Notes under the pieces: model-generated
The model's database searches: none
What the model was told of the DNA's origin: nothing
The model's input: the letters and a program-made list of their open reading frames with translations, nothing else
From: Nemertoderma westbladi
Taxonomy: Eukaryota > Xenacoelomorpha > Nemertodermatida > Nemertodermatidae
Assembly (NCBI GenBank): GCA_032718475.1
Contig: JAUCBJ010001900.1
Location: 1-55,758 of the forward strand
Length of the DNA stretch: 55,758 nt
Reading direction: 5' to 3'
Translations under genes and position numbers: made by a program
Shown: positions 30,747-42,789 of the stretch, in pieces
Position numbering within the stretch: the first letter of the stretch is position 1
Layout: each line of letters starts with the position of its first letter

Positions 30747-30820
30747 CTGAAAACAATCGAGATATATTACTATATATTACGAGATATATTATATCATAGA
30801 ATGTGTTCTAAAATGTTTTC

Positions 30821-33800
30821 CTACCTCTCCGTATTTCTCTACTTCTCCGTATTTCCCTACCACACCGTATTTCCCCACCTCTCCGTATTTCCCTACCTCT
30901 CCGTATTTCCCTACCTCTCCGTATTTCCCTACCTCTCCGTATTTCCCTACCTCTCCGTATTTCCCTACCACACCGTATTTCCCTACCTCTCCGTATTTCC
31001 CATATCTCTCCGTATTTCCCTACCACACCGTATTTCCCTACCACACCGTATTTCCCTACCTCTCCGTATTTCCCTACCTCTCCATATTTCCCTACCTCTC
31101 CGTATTTCCCTACCTCTCCGTATTTCCCTACCACACCGTATTTCCCTACCTCTCCGTATTTCCCATATCTCTCCGTATTTCCCTACCACACCGTATTTCC
31201 CTACCTCTCCGTATTTCCCTACCACACCGTATTTCCCTACCTCTCCGTATTTCCCATATCTCTCCGTATTTCCCTACCACACCGTATTTCCCTACCACAC
31301 CGTATTTCCCTACCTCTCCGTATTTCCCTACCTCTCCGTATTTCCCTACCTCTCCGTATTTCCCTACCTCTCCGTATTTCCCTACCACACCGTATTTCCC
31401 TACCACACCATATTTCCCTATCTCTCCGTATTTCCCTACCACACCGTATTTCCCTACCACACCGTATTTCCCTACCTCTCCGTATTTCCCTACCTCTCCG
31501 TATTTCCCTACCTCTCCGTATTTCCCTACCTCTCCGTATTTCCCTATCTCTCCGTATTTCCCTACCACACCGTATTTCCCTACCTCTCCGTATTGCCATA
31601 TCTCTCCGTATTTCCCTACCTCTCCGTATTTCCCTACCACACCGTATTTCCCTATCTCTCCGTATTTCCCTACCTCTCCGTATTTCCCTATCTCTCCGTA
31701 TTTCCCTACCACACCGTATTTCCCTATCTCTCCGTATTTCCCTACCTCTCCGTATTTCCCTACCACACCGTATTTCCCTACCTCTCCGTATTGCCATATC
31801 TCTCCGTATTTCCCTACCTCTCCGTATTTCCCTACCTCTCCGTATTTCCATATCTCTCCGTATTTCCCTACCTCTCCGTATTTCCCTACCTCTCCGTATT
31901 TCCCTACCTCTCCGTATTTCCCTACCACACCGTATTTCCCTACCTCTCCGTATTGCCATATCTCTCCGTATTTCCCTACCTCTCCGTATTTCCATATCTC
32001 TCCGTATTTCCCTACCTCTCCGTATTTCCCTACCTCTCCGTATTTCCCTACCTCTCCGTATTTCCCTACCTCTCCGTATTTCCCTACCTCTCCGTATTTC
32101 CCTACTTCTCCGTATTTCCCTACCACACCGTATTTCCCTACCTCTCCGTATTTCCCTATCTCTCCGTATTTCCCTACCACACCGTATTTCCCTACCACAC
32201 CGTATTTCCCTACCTCTCCGTATTTCCCTACCTCTCCGTATTTCCCTACCTCTCCGTATTTCCCTACCTCTCCGTATTTCCCTATCTCTCCGTATTTCCC
32301 TACCACACCGTATTTCCCTACCTCTCCGTATTGCCATATCTCTCCGTATTTCCCTACCTCTCCGTATTTCCCTACCACACCGTATTTCCCTATCTCTCCG
32401 TATTTCCCTACCTCTCCGTATTTCCCTATCTCTCCGTATTTCCCTACCACACCGTATTTCCCTATCTCTCCGTATTTCCCTACCTCTCCGTATTTCCCTA
32501 CCACACCGTATTTCCCTACCTCTCCGTATTTCCCTACCACACCGTATTTCCCTACCTCTCCGTATTGCCATATCTCTCCGTATTTCCCTACCTCTCCGTA
32601 TTTCCCTACCTCTCCGTATTTCCATATCTCTCCGTATTTCCCTACCTCTCCGTATTTCCCCATCTCCCCGTATTTCCCTGCCACACCGTATTTCCCTACC
32701 ACACCGTATTTCCCTACCTCTCCGTATTTCCCTCCCACACCGTATTTCCCTACCTCTCCGTATTTCCCTACCTCATTTCCCTACCTCCCCGTATTTCCCT
32801 ACCTCTCCGTATTTCCCTACCTCTCCGTATTTCCCTACCTCTCCGTATTTCCCTACCTCTCCGTATTTCCCTACCTCTCCGTATTTCCCTACCTCTCCGT
32901 ATTTCCCTACCTCTCCGTATTTCCATATCTCTCCGTATTTCCCTACCACACCGTATTTCCCTACCTCTCCGTATTTCCCTCCCACACCGTATTTCCCTAC
33001 CTCTCCGTATTTCCCTACCTCATTTCCCTATCTCTCCGTATTTCCCTACCTCTCCGTATTTCCCTACCTCTCCGTATTTCCCTACCTCTCCGTATTTCCA
33101 TATCTCTCCGTATTTCCCTACCACACCGTATTTCCCTACCTCTCCGTATTTCCCTCCCACACCGTATTTCCCTACCTCTCCGTATTTCCCTACCTCATTT
33201 CCCTATCTCTCCGTATTTCCCTACCTCTCCGTATTTCCCTACCTCTCCGTATTTCCCTACCTCTCCGTATTTCCCTACCTCTCCGTATTTCCCTACCTCT
33301 CCGTATTTCCATATCTCTCCGTATTTCCCTACCACACCGTATTTCCCTACCTCTCCGTATTTCCCTCCCACACCGTATTTCCCTACCTCTCCGTATTTCC
33401 CTATCTCTCCGTATTTCCCTACCTCTCCGTATTTCCCTACCTCTCCGTATTTCCCTACCTCTCCGTATTTCCCTACCTCGCCGTATTTCCCTACCTCTCC
33501 GTATTTCCCTACCACACCGTATTTCCCTACATCTCCGTATTTCCCTACCTCTCCGTATCTCCCTACCTCTCCGTATTTCCCTACCACACCGTATTTCCCT
33601 ACCTCTCCGTATTTCCCTACCACACCGTATTTCCCTACCACACCGTATTTCCCTACCTCTCCGTATTTCCCTATCTCTCCGTATTTCCCTACCTCTCCGT
33701 ATTTCCCTATCTCTCCGTATCTCCCTACCTCTCCGTATTTCCCTACCTCTCCGTATTTCCCTACCTCTCCGTATTTCCCTACCTCTCCGTATTTCCCTAC

Positions 33801-34861
33801 CTCTCCGTATTTCCCTACCTCTCCGTATTTCCCTACCTCCCCGTATTTCCCTATCTCTCCGTATTTCCCTACCTCTCCGTATTTCCCTACCACACCGTGT
33901 TTCCCTACCTCTCCGTATTTCCCTACTTCTCCGTATTTCCCTATCTCTCCGTATTTCCCTACCTCTCCGTATTTCCCTACCTATCCGTATTTCCCTACCA
34001 CACCGTATTTCCCTCCGTATTTTCCTACTTCTCCGTATCTCCCTACCTCTCCGTATTTCCCTACCTCTCCGTATTTCCCTACCACACCGTATTTCCCTAC
34101 CACACCGTATTTCCCTATCTCTCCGTATCTCCCTACCTCTCCGTATTTTTCTACTTCTCCGTATTTCCTTACCTCTCCGTATTTCCCTACCACACCGTAT
34201 TTCCCTACCTCTCCGTATTTCCCTACCACACCGTATTTCCCTACCTCGCCGTATTTCCCTACCACACCGTATTTCCCTACCTCTCCGTATTTCCCTACCA
34301 CACCGTATTTCTCTACTTCTCCGTATTTCCCTACCACACCGTATTTCCCTAGCTCTCCGTATTTCCCTACCACACCGTATTTCCCTACCACACCGTATTT
34401 CCCTATCTCTCCGTATTTCCCTACTTCTCCGTATTTCCCTACCACACCGTATTTCCCTACCACACCGTATTTCCCTATCTCACCACACCGTATTTCCCTA
34501 CCTCTCCGTATTTCCCTACCACACCGTATTTCCATACCACACCATATTTCCCTACCTCTCCGTATTTCCCTACCTCCCCGTATTTCCCTACCTCTCCGTA
34601 TATCCCTACCTCTCCGTATTTCCCTACCTCTCCGTATTTCCCTACCTCTCCGTATTTCCCTACCACACCGTATTTCCCTACTTCTCCGTATTTCCCTACC
34701 TCTCCGTATTTCCCTACCTCTCCTTATTTCCCTACCTCTCCGTATTTCCCTACCACACCGTATTTCCCTACCTCTCCGTATTTCCCTACCACACCGTATT
34801 TCCCTACCTCGCCGTATTTCCCTACCACACCGTATTTCCCTACCAAACCGTATTTCCCTAC
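30821..34861. repeat. 18-bp minisatellite filling the intron before the Tudor exon, unit 1
   Basis: About 224 copies of TACCTCTCCGTATTTCCC on the plus strand, with main variants TACCACACC..., TATCTC... and TACTTC..., plus rare shortened units. On the sense (minus) strand the unit reads GGGAAATACGGAGAGGTA. The array starts flush with the 5' splice site of exon 2 (GAG then GTAGGG at 34862/34861) and ends about 75 bp before the acceptor, filling about 98 percent of the 4.1-kb intron. A higher-order period of about 738 bp (41 units) is visible, for example between the TATTGCCATA variants at 31591 and 32329. The unit is six codons long and lacks stops in several frames, which creates very long spurious open frames. 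Confidence 0.95.
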
Positions 34862-35152
34862 CTCCACGTATTTATCGATGGCCGGCGCATTTGGGTACTG
34901 GTAGTAGGTATTAAAGCCAACTGCGTCCACTGGGACAGTCTCGGGGAGGGTGGCTCCGGCCCCCAGACAGGTGTCGCTCGAGTAGACCACGAGGCCGCCC
35001 CTGTCTGCCTCGAACTCCAACCGGACTCCGGGGATACATAGCAGTAGAGTCTGCACGTCCCGGAATCCCAGCTCCTCCAACGATAAACGTTGGTCAGTGC
35101 ACTCGAAGTAGGTCTCTATGAAGTTGCTCGTTTCTATGCCACCGGGGACCGC
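34862..35152 (-). CDS. LOTUS-Tudor protein exon 2: end of fourth LOTUS domain and linker
   Basis: 291 bp, exactly 97 codons, phase 0 at both ends. The acceptor (CCCAATGCTAG) precedes GCG GTC CCC. The exon begins [11 protein letters not shown] and continues with [20 protein letters not shown], the second half of a LOTUS domain. Joined to exon 1 it restores a fourth complete module (residues 303 to about 363 of the product). A linker of about 45 residues follows and ends AIDKYVE at GAG followed by GTAGGG, the donor that also begins the minisatellite. Joined to exon 3 it leads straight into the Tudor domain. Confidence 0.85.
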
Positions 35153-36302
35153 CTAGCATTGGGATAAATATGAAAGGATATGTCGAAAGGATAATAAAAA
35201 TGTATACACTTGTATTCATAGGAGGTATACCGGTACTATTAATTAATAGTTCGCTTGACATTGCGTTGCAGCTGCATGGGTTATTATGGGTGATGAATCA
35301 TGATGATAAGAGAATATTGTTGTCATAAAATTCATTGATGATCAACTGGTATCATTTGGGATCTTCAAAAAAGCGAACGAATTCTACACTGAAATATATC
35401 ATATTGCAGTGGCGGGTGTGGTGTAAATAAAACTCGGCCAACTCTAACAGAGAATTTGTTACAAAAATATAGGAAAGCAAAATTTCTAAACCTTTTCGGG
35501 GGACTAAAATATACTCCCATGCAAGGTTCAATAAAAAAACGTTCTTCAGAGGCATTGGAAATGATAATAATATCACCTTTAACCAGCGAGCTGGTTGAAG
35601 GCGGTAAAATGAAGTACGATGCACATTACACAACACAATACACAGGCTTAGCTCACACATACAAAAATTCAGAAAGGTGAGCTGGTGAGGTTCCTTTCAC
35701 ATAGTTACCATACCATGCAATGTACATACACTGTACATACATTATTTAATGAATGAATGGTACCGGTAATTGAATGAAATTAAAAGGTTACGATGGTAGG
35801 TTACCTACTGTGGGTGGGTGGGTGCACTGCAATAGGGCTATTATGTTTAGTGTAGAATTTAATAGACCTAGTTACATTGTGGATGACAATACTTTAAAGT
35901 TTGGTTGCCAGTGATCGATGGGAGTTAAAAGGTCCAACTAACAATTGAATAGTCTGATAGTTAGAGTCCGGTACCAGTCGGACAGGAATGATTATCATCG
36001 ACCCCAAGGTCCTGTTTATTATGGAGAAATAAACTACCAAAGCAGAATTTGTGATCTATTATTCTTTAGTGTTCGATTTTGTTTCTCTATCTTGTAATTG
36101 CCACTAGATTATGTAAAATGTTTTGATTATCTGAATGTGTGAATCACAATGTCACCTTAATAAGCCGACTAAATGCTAAAGGTCAAATGTATTCCTTTGT
36201 TGGTTGCTTATTTGAATAACGTTACTAAATTATGATTAGCGAAAGAGAAATTCATAGGCCTAATAAAAATAAATTAAACAAAAGGGATACCGGTACCGGT
36301 AC
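35153..36302 (-). other. Intron 1 of the LOTUS-Tudor gene (unit border inside)
   Basis: 1150-bp intron with GTACCG donor (36302-36301) and CTAG acceptor (35154-35153). The unit border at 35184 lies inside it. It matches 1-1102 with small indels. The short plus-strand open frame at 35456-35680 is not conserved in form in the other copy and is not supported as a gene. Confidence 0.75.
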
Positions 36303-37247
36303 CTTAATAATTCGTTGTATCATCCCGGTAAGATGGTAGTCCACCAGGTTGTTAGACGGTGTAGCCTCTGTGAGTCTACAGATTGTAGATTTCATCAACC
36401 AATGGTCTCCCTGCGGTTCGCTATGAATCACAGAGCTAAAGCTGCGAACCAGATCGGTGGCGTCGCGAAAACCGAAGTAAGCGGGGTTAAAGACGCGGTT
36501 GAACATCTTCTCGAACTCATGTTTAAGTTCGGAGGAGATGAGCCCATTGGGGTGGTCGAGAAGGAGGGCTGTGATGCTCTCACGGAACTCGTCGCGAGTA
36601 CGATACGGGGGTTGGAGAGACGGCAGGTCGACGGATTCCGGTTCGGGACCGGAGGCCGGGACATTTAGTGAGATGTGGAACCCGTCCGAAACCGATTTGA
36701 CAACGAGCACCTCGCCAAATGCGTTAAAGAACTGCTGGAGACTTGTGTAGCCAAGTCGGGTGTAGTCGAAGGGGTTGTGGAATCGTTGGATGTAAGCTTC
36801 CTGGAAGTCGCCATCAAACATTCCGCTCGGGTAGGCACGGAGCATCTCGACGATTTGATTAACTACGTGCGGAGGGACTTCATTCGGTTTATCGATAACC
36901 TGCGGGGACTTTCCGGCGTACCGGGGAACCTTGTCCGGTTTGTCCGGAACGTTCGGGGCCCTTCCTGCGTGCGGAGAAACATCGTGGGGTTCACCAATAG
37001 ATGCCCTTCCATCTGGGACATCTAATTCGGATCGGAGGAAGAAGAGGATTTCTCCGCTACGAGTCTCACGGGTCCACAGTTCGTCCCCGAACATATCGAA
37101 CAGCAGATCTCCGAGTAGGGTGAATCCATATTCTTTGGCGACCAGCTGACTTCCGGTCGTTGTTGAGTAGATATGACATAATTCTTTTTTACTCAATCCA
37201 TCGGGTCGTTTTCTAAGGATTTCTTCCACGTCTTTTAGACAACCCAT
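36303..37247 (-). CDS. LOTUS-Tudor protein exon 1 of the complete copy
   Basis: 315 codons from ATG 37247 to AAG with donor GTACCG. With exons 2 and 3 it encodes at least 620 residues: LOTUS1 (4-70), LOTUS2 (125-190), LOTUS3 (218-285), LOTUS4 (303-363, split by intron 1) and one extended Tudor domain (about 413-610). Known vertebrate TDRD5 and TDRD7 are usually described with three LOTUS modules plus one or three Tudor domains; insect Tejas has one LOTUS and one Tudor. This protein would act in germ granules in piRNA biogenesis or translational control; that role is inferred from the family. The frame is open a little upstream through GTG, but the ATG fits the start of LOTUS1. Exon 1 lies in unit 2 and exons 2-3 in unit 1. 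Confidence 0.87.
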
Positions 37248-37304
37248 TGTCTGATTGTTACCGATAGTCCTACTGATTGTCACTGTCTGCCTGCTAGGCT
37301 GCTA

Positions 37305-38854
37305 GGCCTGATTCCACGCTGCAGATAACGTGTATGGGAACTGATATTAAACCGAAGAAATGCGTAACTTATCTTGGTTCAATGATTAATTCGACACTAT
37401 CGGGTGTTGAAATGGCTACAAAAACACTGAAGAAAGGTAACGCACGTCTTAAATACCTACACCGAAATGGGGCCTTATTATCCAGGGAACTCCGGAGAAT
37501 GCTATGTAACTGTCTTATACAGCCGCACCTAGATTACGCGTCATCAACATGGTTTGGTTTATCTCTGCCCCAAAAAAACTCTGTGACCAATTAAAAGCGC
37601 TGCAGCGAAAGTGCATTCGTTACTGCCTAGGAATGGGTCCACGATCCCACATCAACTCCTCCCACTTCATTGCCATAAACTGGCTGCCAATACGGCTGCG
37701 AGTGCAGTCAGTAATTCTGTCGCACATGTACCGTATTTCCCACGGCACGTCACCTCCATATCTATGCGAACTGGTAGAGTTTCACGAAGGTCGACCTGGG
37801 ATGCGTAGACCCTCAAACCGCGCACTTCTACCTCATAAACGCACGGTACATGGACAAATGGCGCTAAGCTATGAAGGGCCTAGACTGTGCAATAAACTGC
37901 CGGAGTCTGTAACCACTGCTGAATCCATTGTTTCCTTTAAGCACAAACTGAAAGAGCATTATTTGACGCAGCTAGAGAGCTCTGACCAATCAGCATTTCA
38001 ATATTTTTAACTTTTAACTTACGTACAGTACTTGAATGGACCTCCATGGAAACGAGGCACTGGCCTCATGGAGCTATCCAATACGCCTTTATTTATTTTA
38101 ATTATTAATTACTCAATAATAATAATAAACTTACGTCAAAACATGAATAGACACAAGATAGTCAGATTATTGTTTTAAATTTTTATTTGTTTACTAGTAT
38201 TTGTAAATACTTATTTTTTCTTTTTTTAGTTGATTTAAATTAATAACTTTTATGACTCTGAAGATTTTAGTAATATATGCTGAATGTGACAGTAGCCGAA
38301 TAATATCTGTATAAGCTTGCCAAATTTAATATGTAGGGAAATCCCCTATTTTCTGTTCTCGGTGCAATAATGTTTTAATATGTATTTTGCAGTCCTTGAT
38401 GCCATTAATTTTTCTAGAGAGCTCTGAGCAATCAGCACCTTAATATTTTAATATTTTAACTTTTTAACTTACTTATTTTTAACTACTAATTACTGAATAC
38501 TGAAATAAACGTACGTTAAAATATGATTAGACACAAGTCAGATCATCGCTTCAAATTTTATTTGTTTAATAGTATTTGAAATATTTTTATTCTTTACTTG
38601 ACTTAAATTAATAACAGTTATGATTTTAAAGATTTTATGACCGAATAATATCAGTATAAACCTAACAAATTTAATATGTATTTTTATGCTCTTGGTGCAA
38701 TAATTTTTTACAATTTTAAAGACATGGATATGGATATTACTGTCTCTCCAATTATGTAAAGTATTACCGGTAATATGTATTCTGTTATTACGTAAATTGT
38801 ATCTATACAGTACTCTATATTTATGGCGTAAAAACAATCAATCAATCAATCAAT
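37305..38854 (+). mobile_element. 5'-truncated LINE (L2/CR1-like) with (AATC)n tail, unit 2
   Basis: The insertion lies between GCTA (37301-37304) and GCTA (38855-38858), and unit 1 lacks it. The plus strand encodes the C-terminal part of an RT: YLGSMINSTL, then LIQPHLDYASSTWFG, and LKALQRKCIRYCLG in a second frame, so a frameshift lies near 37555-37590. The ORF ends at 38010 in a typical SIVSFKHKLKEHY tail. An AT-rich 3' UTR follows and the element ends in CAATCAATCAATCAAT, a microsatellite tail usual for L2-type LINEs. It sits just upstream of the LOTUS-Tudor start codon. Confidence 0.8.
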
Positions 38855-38858
38855 GCTA

Positions 38859-39239
38859 CTGTAGGCTACCCCGTCAGCCGGTGACGAGGGATTAACGTGT
38901 TTGGGGGCCTCCACATAATACAGTAATATAAGCCTAATATAACAGTATAAGTAACACACGTCATAAACTGATAAATCAATTGATGGATTGAATCAATAAA
39001 CCTGTCCTTTTTCCAGCAACCTTATACAAAATGCTGAAATGAGCTGCACAATAATTCATTGAACGGGAAGGACGCCACTGGCAAAAATCATAAATCAAAG
39101 CCAAAGTAAACAATATCTCTCCTTCATAGACCTCATGTCTTCAATACACTAATCACAAAGAGACAGTCAGACCCAGGCTATACATACAAAAGTTGTTACC
39201 TCTAAGTCTGAGCCAGCAGCTGCTACAAAGTGTTATTAT
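38859..39239. other. Spacer shared with unit 1, no gene seen
   Basis: Matches 2115-2500 of unit 1 with small indels. No open frame or regulatory element that I can support. Confidence 0.6.
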
Positions 39240-40247
39240 AACGAACCTGTCTTTAGACTGGGTAGTTTTTGTCTAAAGCTGAGGCCGGCAAAAACACGAT
39301 GGATATATTTACCTATATCACTATATATGTCACTATATCACTCACTATGTATGTTCACCAAATGGCTTGAAACCACTTGCATGCATTGTAAAATTGTAAA
39401 CGCAAGTATTTATCAATTGTTGTCTAGTTGTTGAATAAAAAAGTTGGGAACGATTCGAAGTGCGATATTCGAAATATTTGCATATTTTCAACATTATTGA
39501 ACGCGAAATTAAATACCCACAACTCCCTTGCTTGAAATGTTTTTCAGGTGATTGATATTTAGCAATTATTATGAGGTTACTTACTACTGAAATCTGACAG
39601 AATGCCAAACGTATTATTATAGTTCTATCTCTATTCAGCCAGTTAGTGTAATGTCAAGCAGTACATCATTTATATATCGTATGTATCTATAGGGCCTAAT
39701 TGTCATCGTTATAATACTGTCATCAACTTAGGCTAAGCTCAATTGTAATGCAAAGGCTTAGTAGGTTTTGTATATCTGGGACGTTTACAACAGCTGTCGA
39801 TTAAACTAACAAAACCATAAAACTGAACCAGGGTGGCTGCCAGCCGGGTACCAACGGCTGTTGGGTAGACTTAAGGGAACATTTCACAAACTTTCATAGG
39901 ATGCTTGTACATGTACATTATATTGGTTGCTCCGATGTTTTTATTAGGCTAACTGAGAATGTATCAGGTATAAATACTGTAATTATAGTGTTAGTGTTCT
40001 TTATTTTATTTATCTAATACAGAAAAGACCCCTCCGCAGAATAAACTGCTCTTTTGGGCCGTTTCTCAGGTTGCGGATATGGATACCATTTCACACATCA
40101 TCGTAGTAATTGTGATTATGATTTGTTTGCCTAGGCGAATGTGTATTACATTAGATGGGAGGCAGTTTTTTGGTTGATGCAAGTCATTCTTGGTTTGCAT
40201 CTTCCAATCCCATCTGTTTCTTGGAGTCTGTGTAAGACAGGTTCGTT
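39240..40247. mobile_element. Unit-2-specific insert with 14-bp inverted ends
   Basis: AACGAACCTGTCTT at 39240-39253 and its exact inverse at 40234-40247. Unit 1 lacks about 1030 bp here (empty position near 2500). No clear target duplication, and about 25 extra bases follow the right end, so the event may be compound. No transposase frame is visible. Confidence 0.4.
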
Positions 40248-40550
40248 TAAAGCCATCTTGATGGCGTTCTAGTGTAGACAATAATAAAGTTGTGTATTAC
40301 TACAGCTACATTCTTGTCTCTCACTTGGCGGGTGTTGTCCGTGAAACCCTATTCCTGGATTATGAAATTGGGGCCTGGTCACTAGGGCTACCAACCCTGA
40401 AATCGATTGCTGTCCAAAAATACAGTTTAAAACTAAATAGAAATATATATTATAAAAATAAAAATTATTATAAAAATAAGAAGTGCGCGATTCTTGATTC
40501 TGTGATTTATATCAGAAAAACTGGGTTAAATCGCTAGATAAAAGAAAAAA

Positions 40551-41377
40551 GTAGATTTGCTGATGACTTAGAAGTACTTTCAGAATCACTAGAGGGAGCC
40601 CAACTGCTCCTCAGCTAATTAGAACATGCTGCTTCTAGTATTGGTCTTTTTATTAACTCCAGAAAGACCAAAATTTTGACAGTTAACTTTGAAAATTCTC
40701 AGCAAGTCTCTGATCGGATGAGCATAAAGCTCAAAAGGATGGTATGCTTGAGCATGTGGACGACTTCTGTTACCTGGGATCATGGATCCGGAAGTCAGGT
40801 GAGGACCTTCGAATACGTAAGGGAAAGGGATGGGCAGTCTTGAATAGGCTTTCCAGGATTTGGAAGTCACCGAGAATTAATCGGAAACTTAAAGGTCCGA
40901 TTATTTAGAGCATCAGTAGTTCCAGTACTCCTCTATGGGAGTCCATGCTGGGCTCTAACTGCTGAGGACACCAAATCTCTGGATGGGACATTCACAAGAA
41001 TGCTACGCCGGGTTCATTGTGTCAAGTACAATGCACACATCTCCAACCAGACACTATATAACATTGGAGGTGTCTCATTGGTTCCCCCAAACTTGACACT
41101 AGAACAAAATCGCCTCCGCTTTGCAGGACATTGCTTTCGCCGTGAGGACCAGCCTGTGCATAATCTTGTACTTTGACAGCCTCATGGAATGAATAAGCAT
41201 GGTGGACAGCCCATGACTTTCTTGAGACGCATCTTAAAGGACACTGGCCTTAAAGATGCGGATGATCTAGCAAATGTCATGGGTGATAGGGAGTTGTGGC
41301 GGCGCAATTTTGTCGACAAGCCGGCACAGCATTCTTAAAAATGCAGCTGCAATGCAGCATGCCGATACTAGTAGTAG
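40551..41377 (+). pseudogene. Degenerate LINE reverse-transcriptase fragment, unit 2
   Basis: Several plus-strand frames read as the late RT region of a non-LTR element: an ADDLEVLSES catalytic-box segment near 40560, SIGLFINSRKTKIL, DDFCYLGSWI, then ASVVPVLLYG and, near 41000, FTRMLRRVHCVKYNAHISN followed by NRLRFAGHCFR and a DRELWRRN tail. Stops and frameshifts separate the pieces. This pattern resembles RTE/CR1-type LINEs; the clade is uncertain. The matching place in unit 1 (4060-4240) holds different sequence. Confidence 0.7.
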
Positions 41378-41804
41378 TCTACATCATTGTCCAGAATAGG
41401 GTGTTTCCCTTCACTTCTATGGGGCTTTCTGTTATTCCTACCTGTCCCAAATACGTTGTGTAATGATTTCCAACCTGTCCAATATAGGGGCATCCAATCA
41501 AATCATAATATGAGCCAACTTCTCGTCATCGGACCAATACCACCATTCCTAAAGTTAAGCATCTCCCTTATTGGCTATATAATGTAAAGGTTAATGGAAA
41601 ATTCCACTGATATATAATCCAAGTGTCAACTACGAATCCGGGGCTCATTATAACAACCTATACTGGACAGAGCAACGTATTTGGGACAAGAGCAGGTTTA
41701 GGTATATGTACAGTGGAAATTTCCATTCTAAATAAGGGCATTTGGAATACATGTTCCATAGTTATGGTTAAAGATATACTGCGGGGTGCCTTGCAAAATT
41801 AAAT
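41378..41804. other. Spacer shared with unit 1 (4240-4640), no gene seen
   Basis: Homologous to the stretch before the 150-bp repeats in unit 1. No supported feature. Confidence 0.55.
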
Positions 41805-42450
41805 TTGCCTCAGATAGGTTGATAGTGTCCCATATAGGGTGTTTGTGTCCCATATAGGTTGATTGTGTCCAAAATAGCCTATGGCTTTAAAAAAATTATT
41901 TCAAATAGTTTATAACTGCAAAGGAATACTGAAAAGAATATCGACTTCATAACCATATCTTTAATTCCAATTTGTCCCAAATAGGTTGTTTATGTCCAAT
42001 ATAGGGTGTTTGTGTCCCATATATTGTGTTTTATCCTGAATATGGTGTAAATTTCTTATAATGATTTTAAATAGTTTCTAAAAGTAATGTAATACTCAAC
42101 AGAGTATAGAATTCACTAACGTAGCTTTAATTTTAATTTGTCCCAAATAGGTTGTTTTTGTCCCATATAGGGTGTTTGTGTCCCGTATAGGGTGTGAATT
42201 GCTTATAATGATTTCAAATAGTTTCTAAATGTAATTGAATACTCAAAAGAATATAGAATTCATTATCAGGGCTTTAATTTAAATTTGTCCCAAATCGGTG
42301 GTTTATGTCCCATATATAGAGTGTTTGTGTCCCAAATAGCGTGTGACTTTCTCAAAATTATTTTAAATAGTTTCTAAATGTCATGGAATACTCAAAAGAA
42401 TATAGAATGCAATATCATAGCTCTAATTTAAATTTCTCCCAAATAGGTTG
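41805..42450. repeat. Tandem repeat of about 150 bp, unit 2 array
   Basis: Same family as 4891-5620, with TGTCCCATATAGGGTGTTT-like words and AATAGTTTCTAAA spacers. Copies have drifted independently in sequence and in the number of TGTCCC words per copy. Confidence 0.75.
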
Positions 42451-42789
42451 TTTTTAATTAATTAATTAATTAGATGCAATAATATCACAGAAACACAATG
42501 ACGTTTACAGAATTCAATAAGATGCTAAAATAGCCGAGATATTGGTGTTTTCAGTTTAAAAATTATTCAAAATTTGAAAACGATCTGTGATTGGTCGTGA
42601 CGTCACTATACGCCTCGGGATCCCATTGTTACCAACATTCAGATACCCAATACTATCTTTGTGTAAATTACAGTACAAATTAGGCAGTTTATTACACAGG
42701 TACTACTGCTACATTAGTACTGTAGTACAGTTCAGCAGTTACCGGTACAAAGACAAGCTTTCCGGCACTGCATACTTGTTTATTTATAT
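42451..42789. other. Spacer with no unit 1 counterpart seen, no gene
   Basis: Begins with an AATT microsatellite. No supported coding frame. Confidence 0.5.

Larger units (their letters stand above)
1..35183. repeat. Unit 1 of a large tandem duplication
   Basis: The opening sequence of the window recurs at 35184, and from there the same order of genes and spacers is repeated: LOTUS exon 1, spacer, exd2, Tudor exon, minisatellite, exon 2. Unit 1 is about 14.6 kb longer than unit 2, mostly because of the BEL/Pao element at 8771-24905 and the hAT/LINE insertions at 5620-8690. Coding exons differ from unit 2 at only a few residues. Whether this is a true tandem duplication or two haplotypes joined in an assembly cannot be decided from sequence alone. 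Confidence 0.9.

Noticed and set aside
30420-34352. Very long plus-strand open frames (over 1000 residues) in the two minisatellites
   Set aside because: The 18-bp unit is six codons with no stop in several frames on both strands, so long frames arise automatically. They start inside antisense Tudor sequence and switch between frames at every shortened unit. No real domain is present.
34724-34861. Minisatellite as a translated extension of exon 2 (GKYGEV repeats)
   Set aside because: The exon 2 frame does stay open into the array, but the strong donor at the border and the in-phase Tudor exon beyond explain the gene without it. Units with non-multiple lengths and stop-creating variants show no constraint on the frame. 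It remains possible as rare intron retention.
30821-34861. CRISPR array
   Set aside because: Direct 18-bp tandem units without unique spacers, in an animal genome.
30821-34861. Telomeric repeat
   Set aside because: The CCCTAC word only resembles CCCTAA; the unit is 18 bp and lies inside a gene intron.
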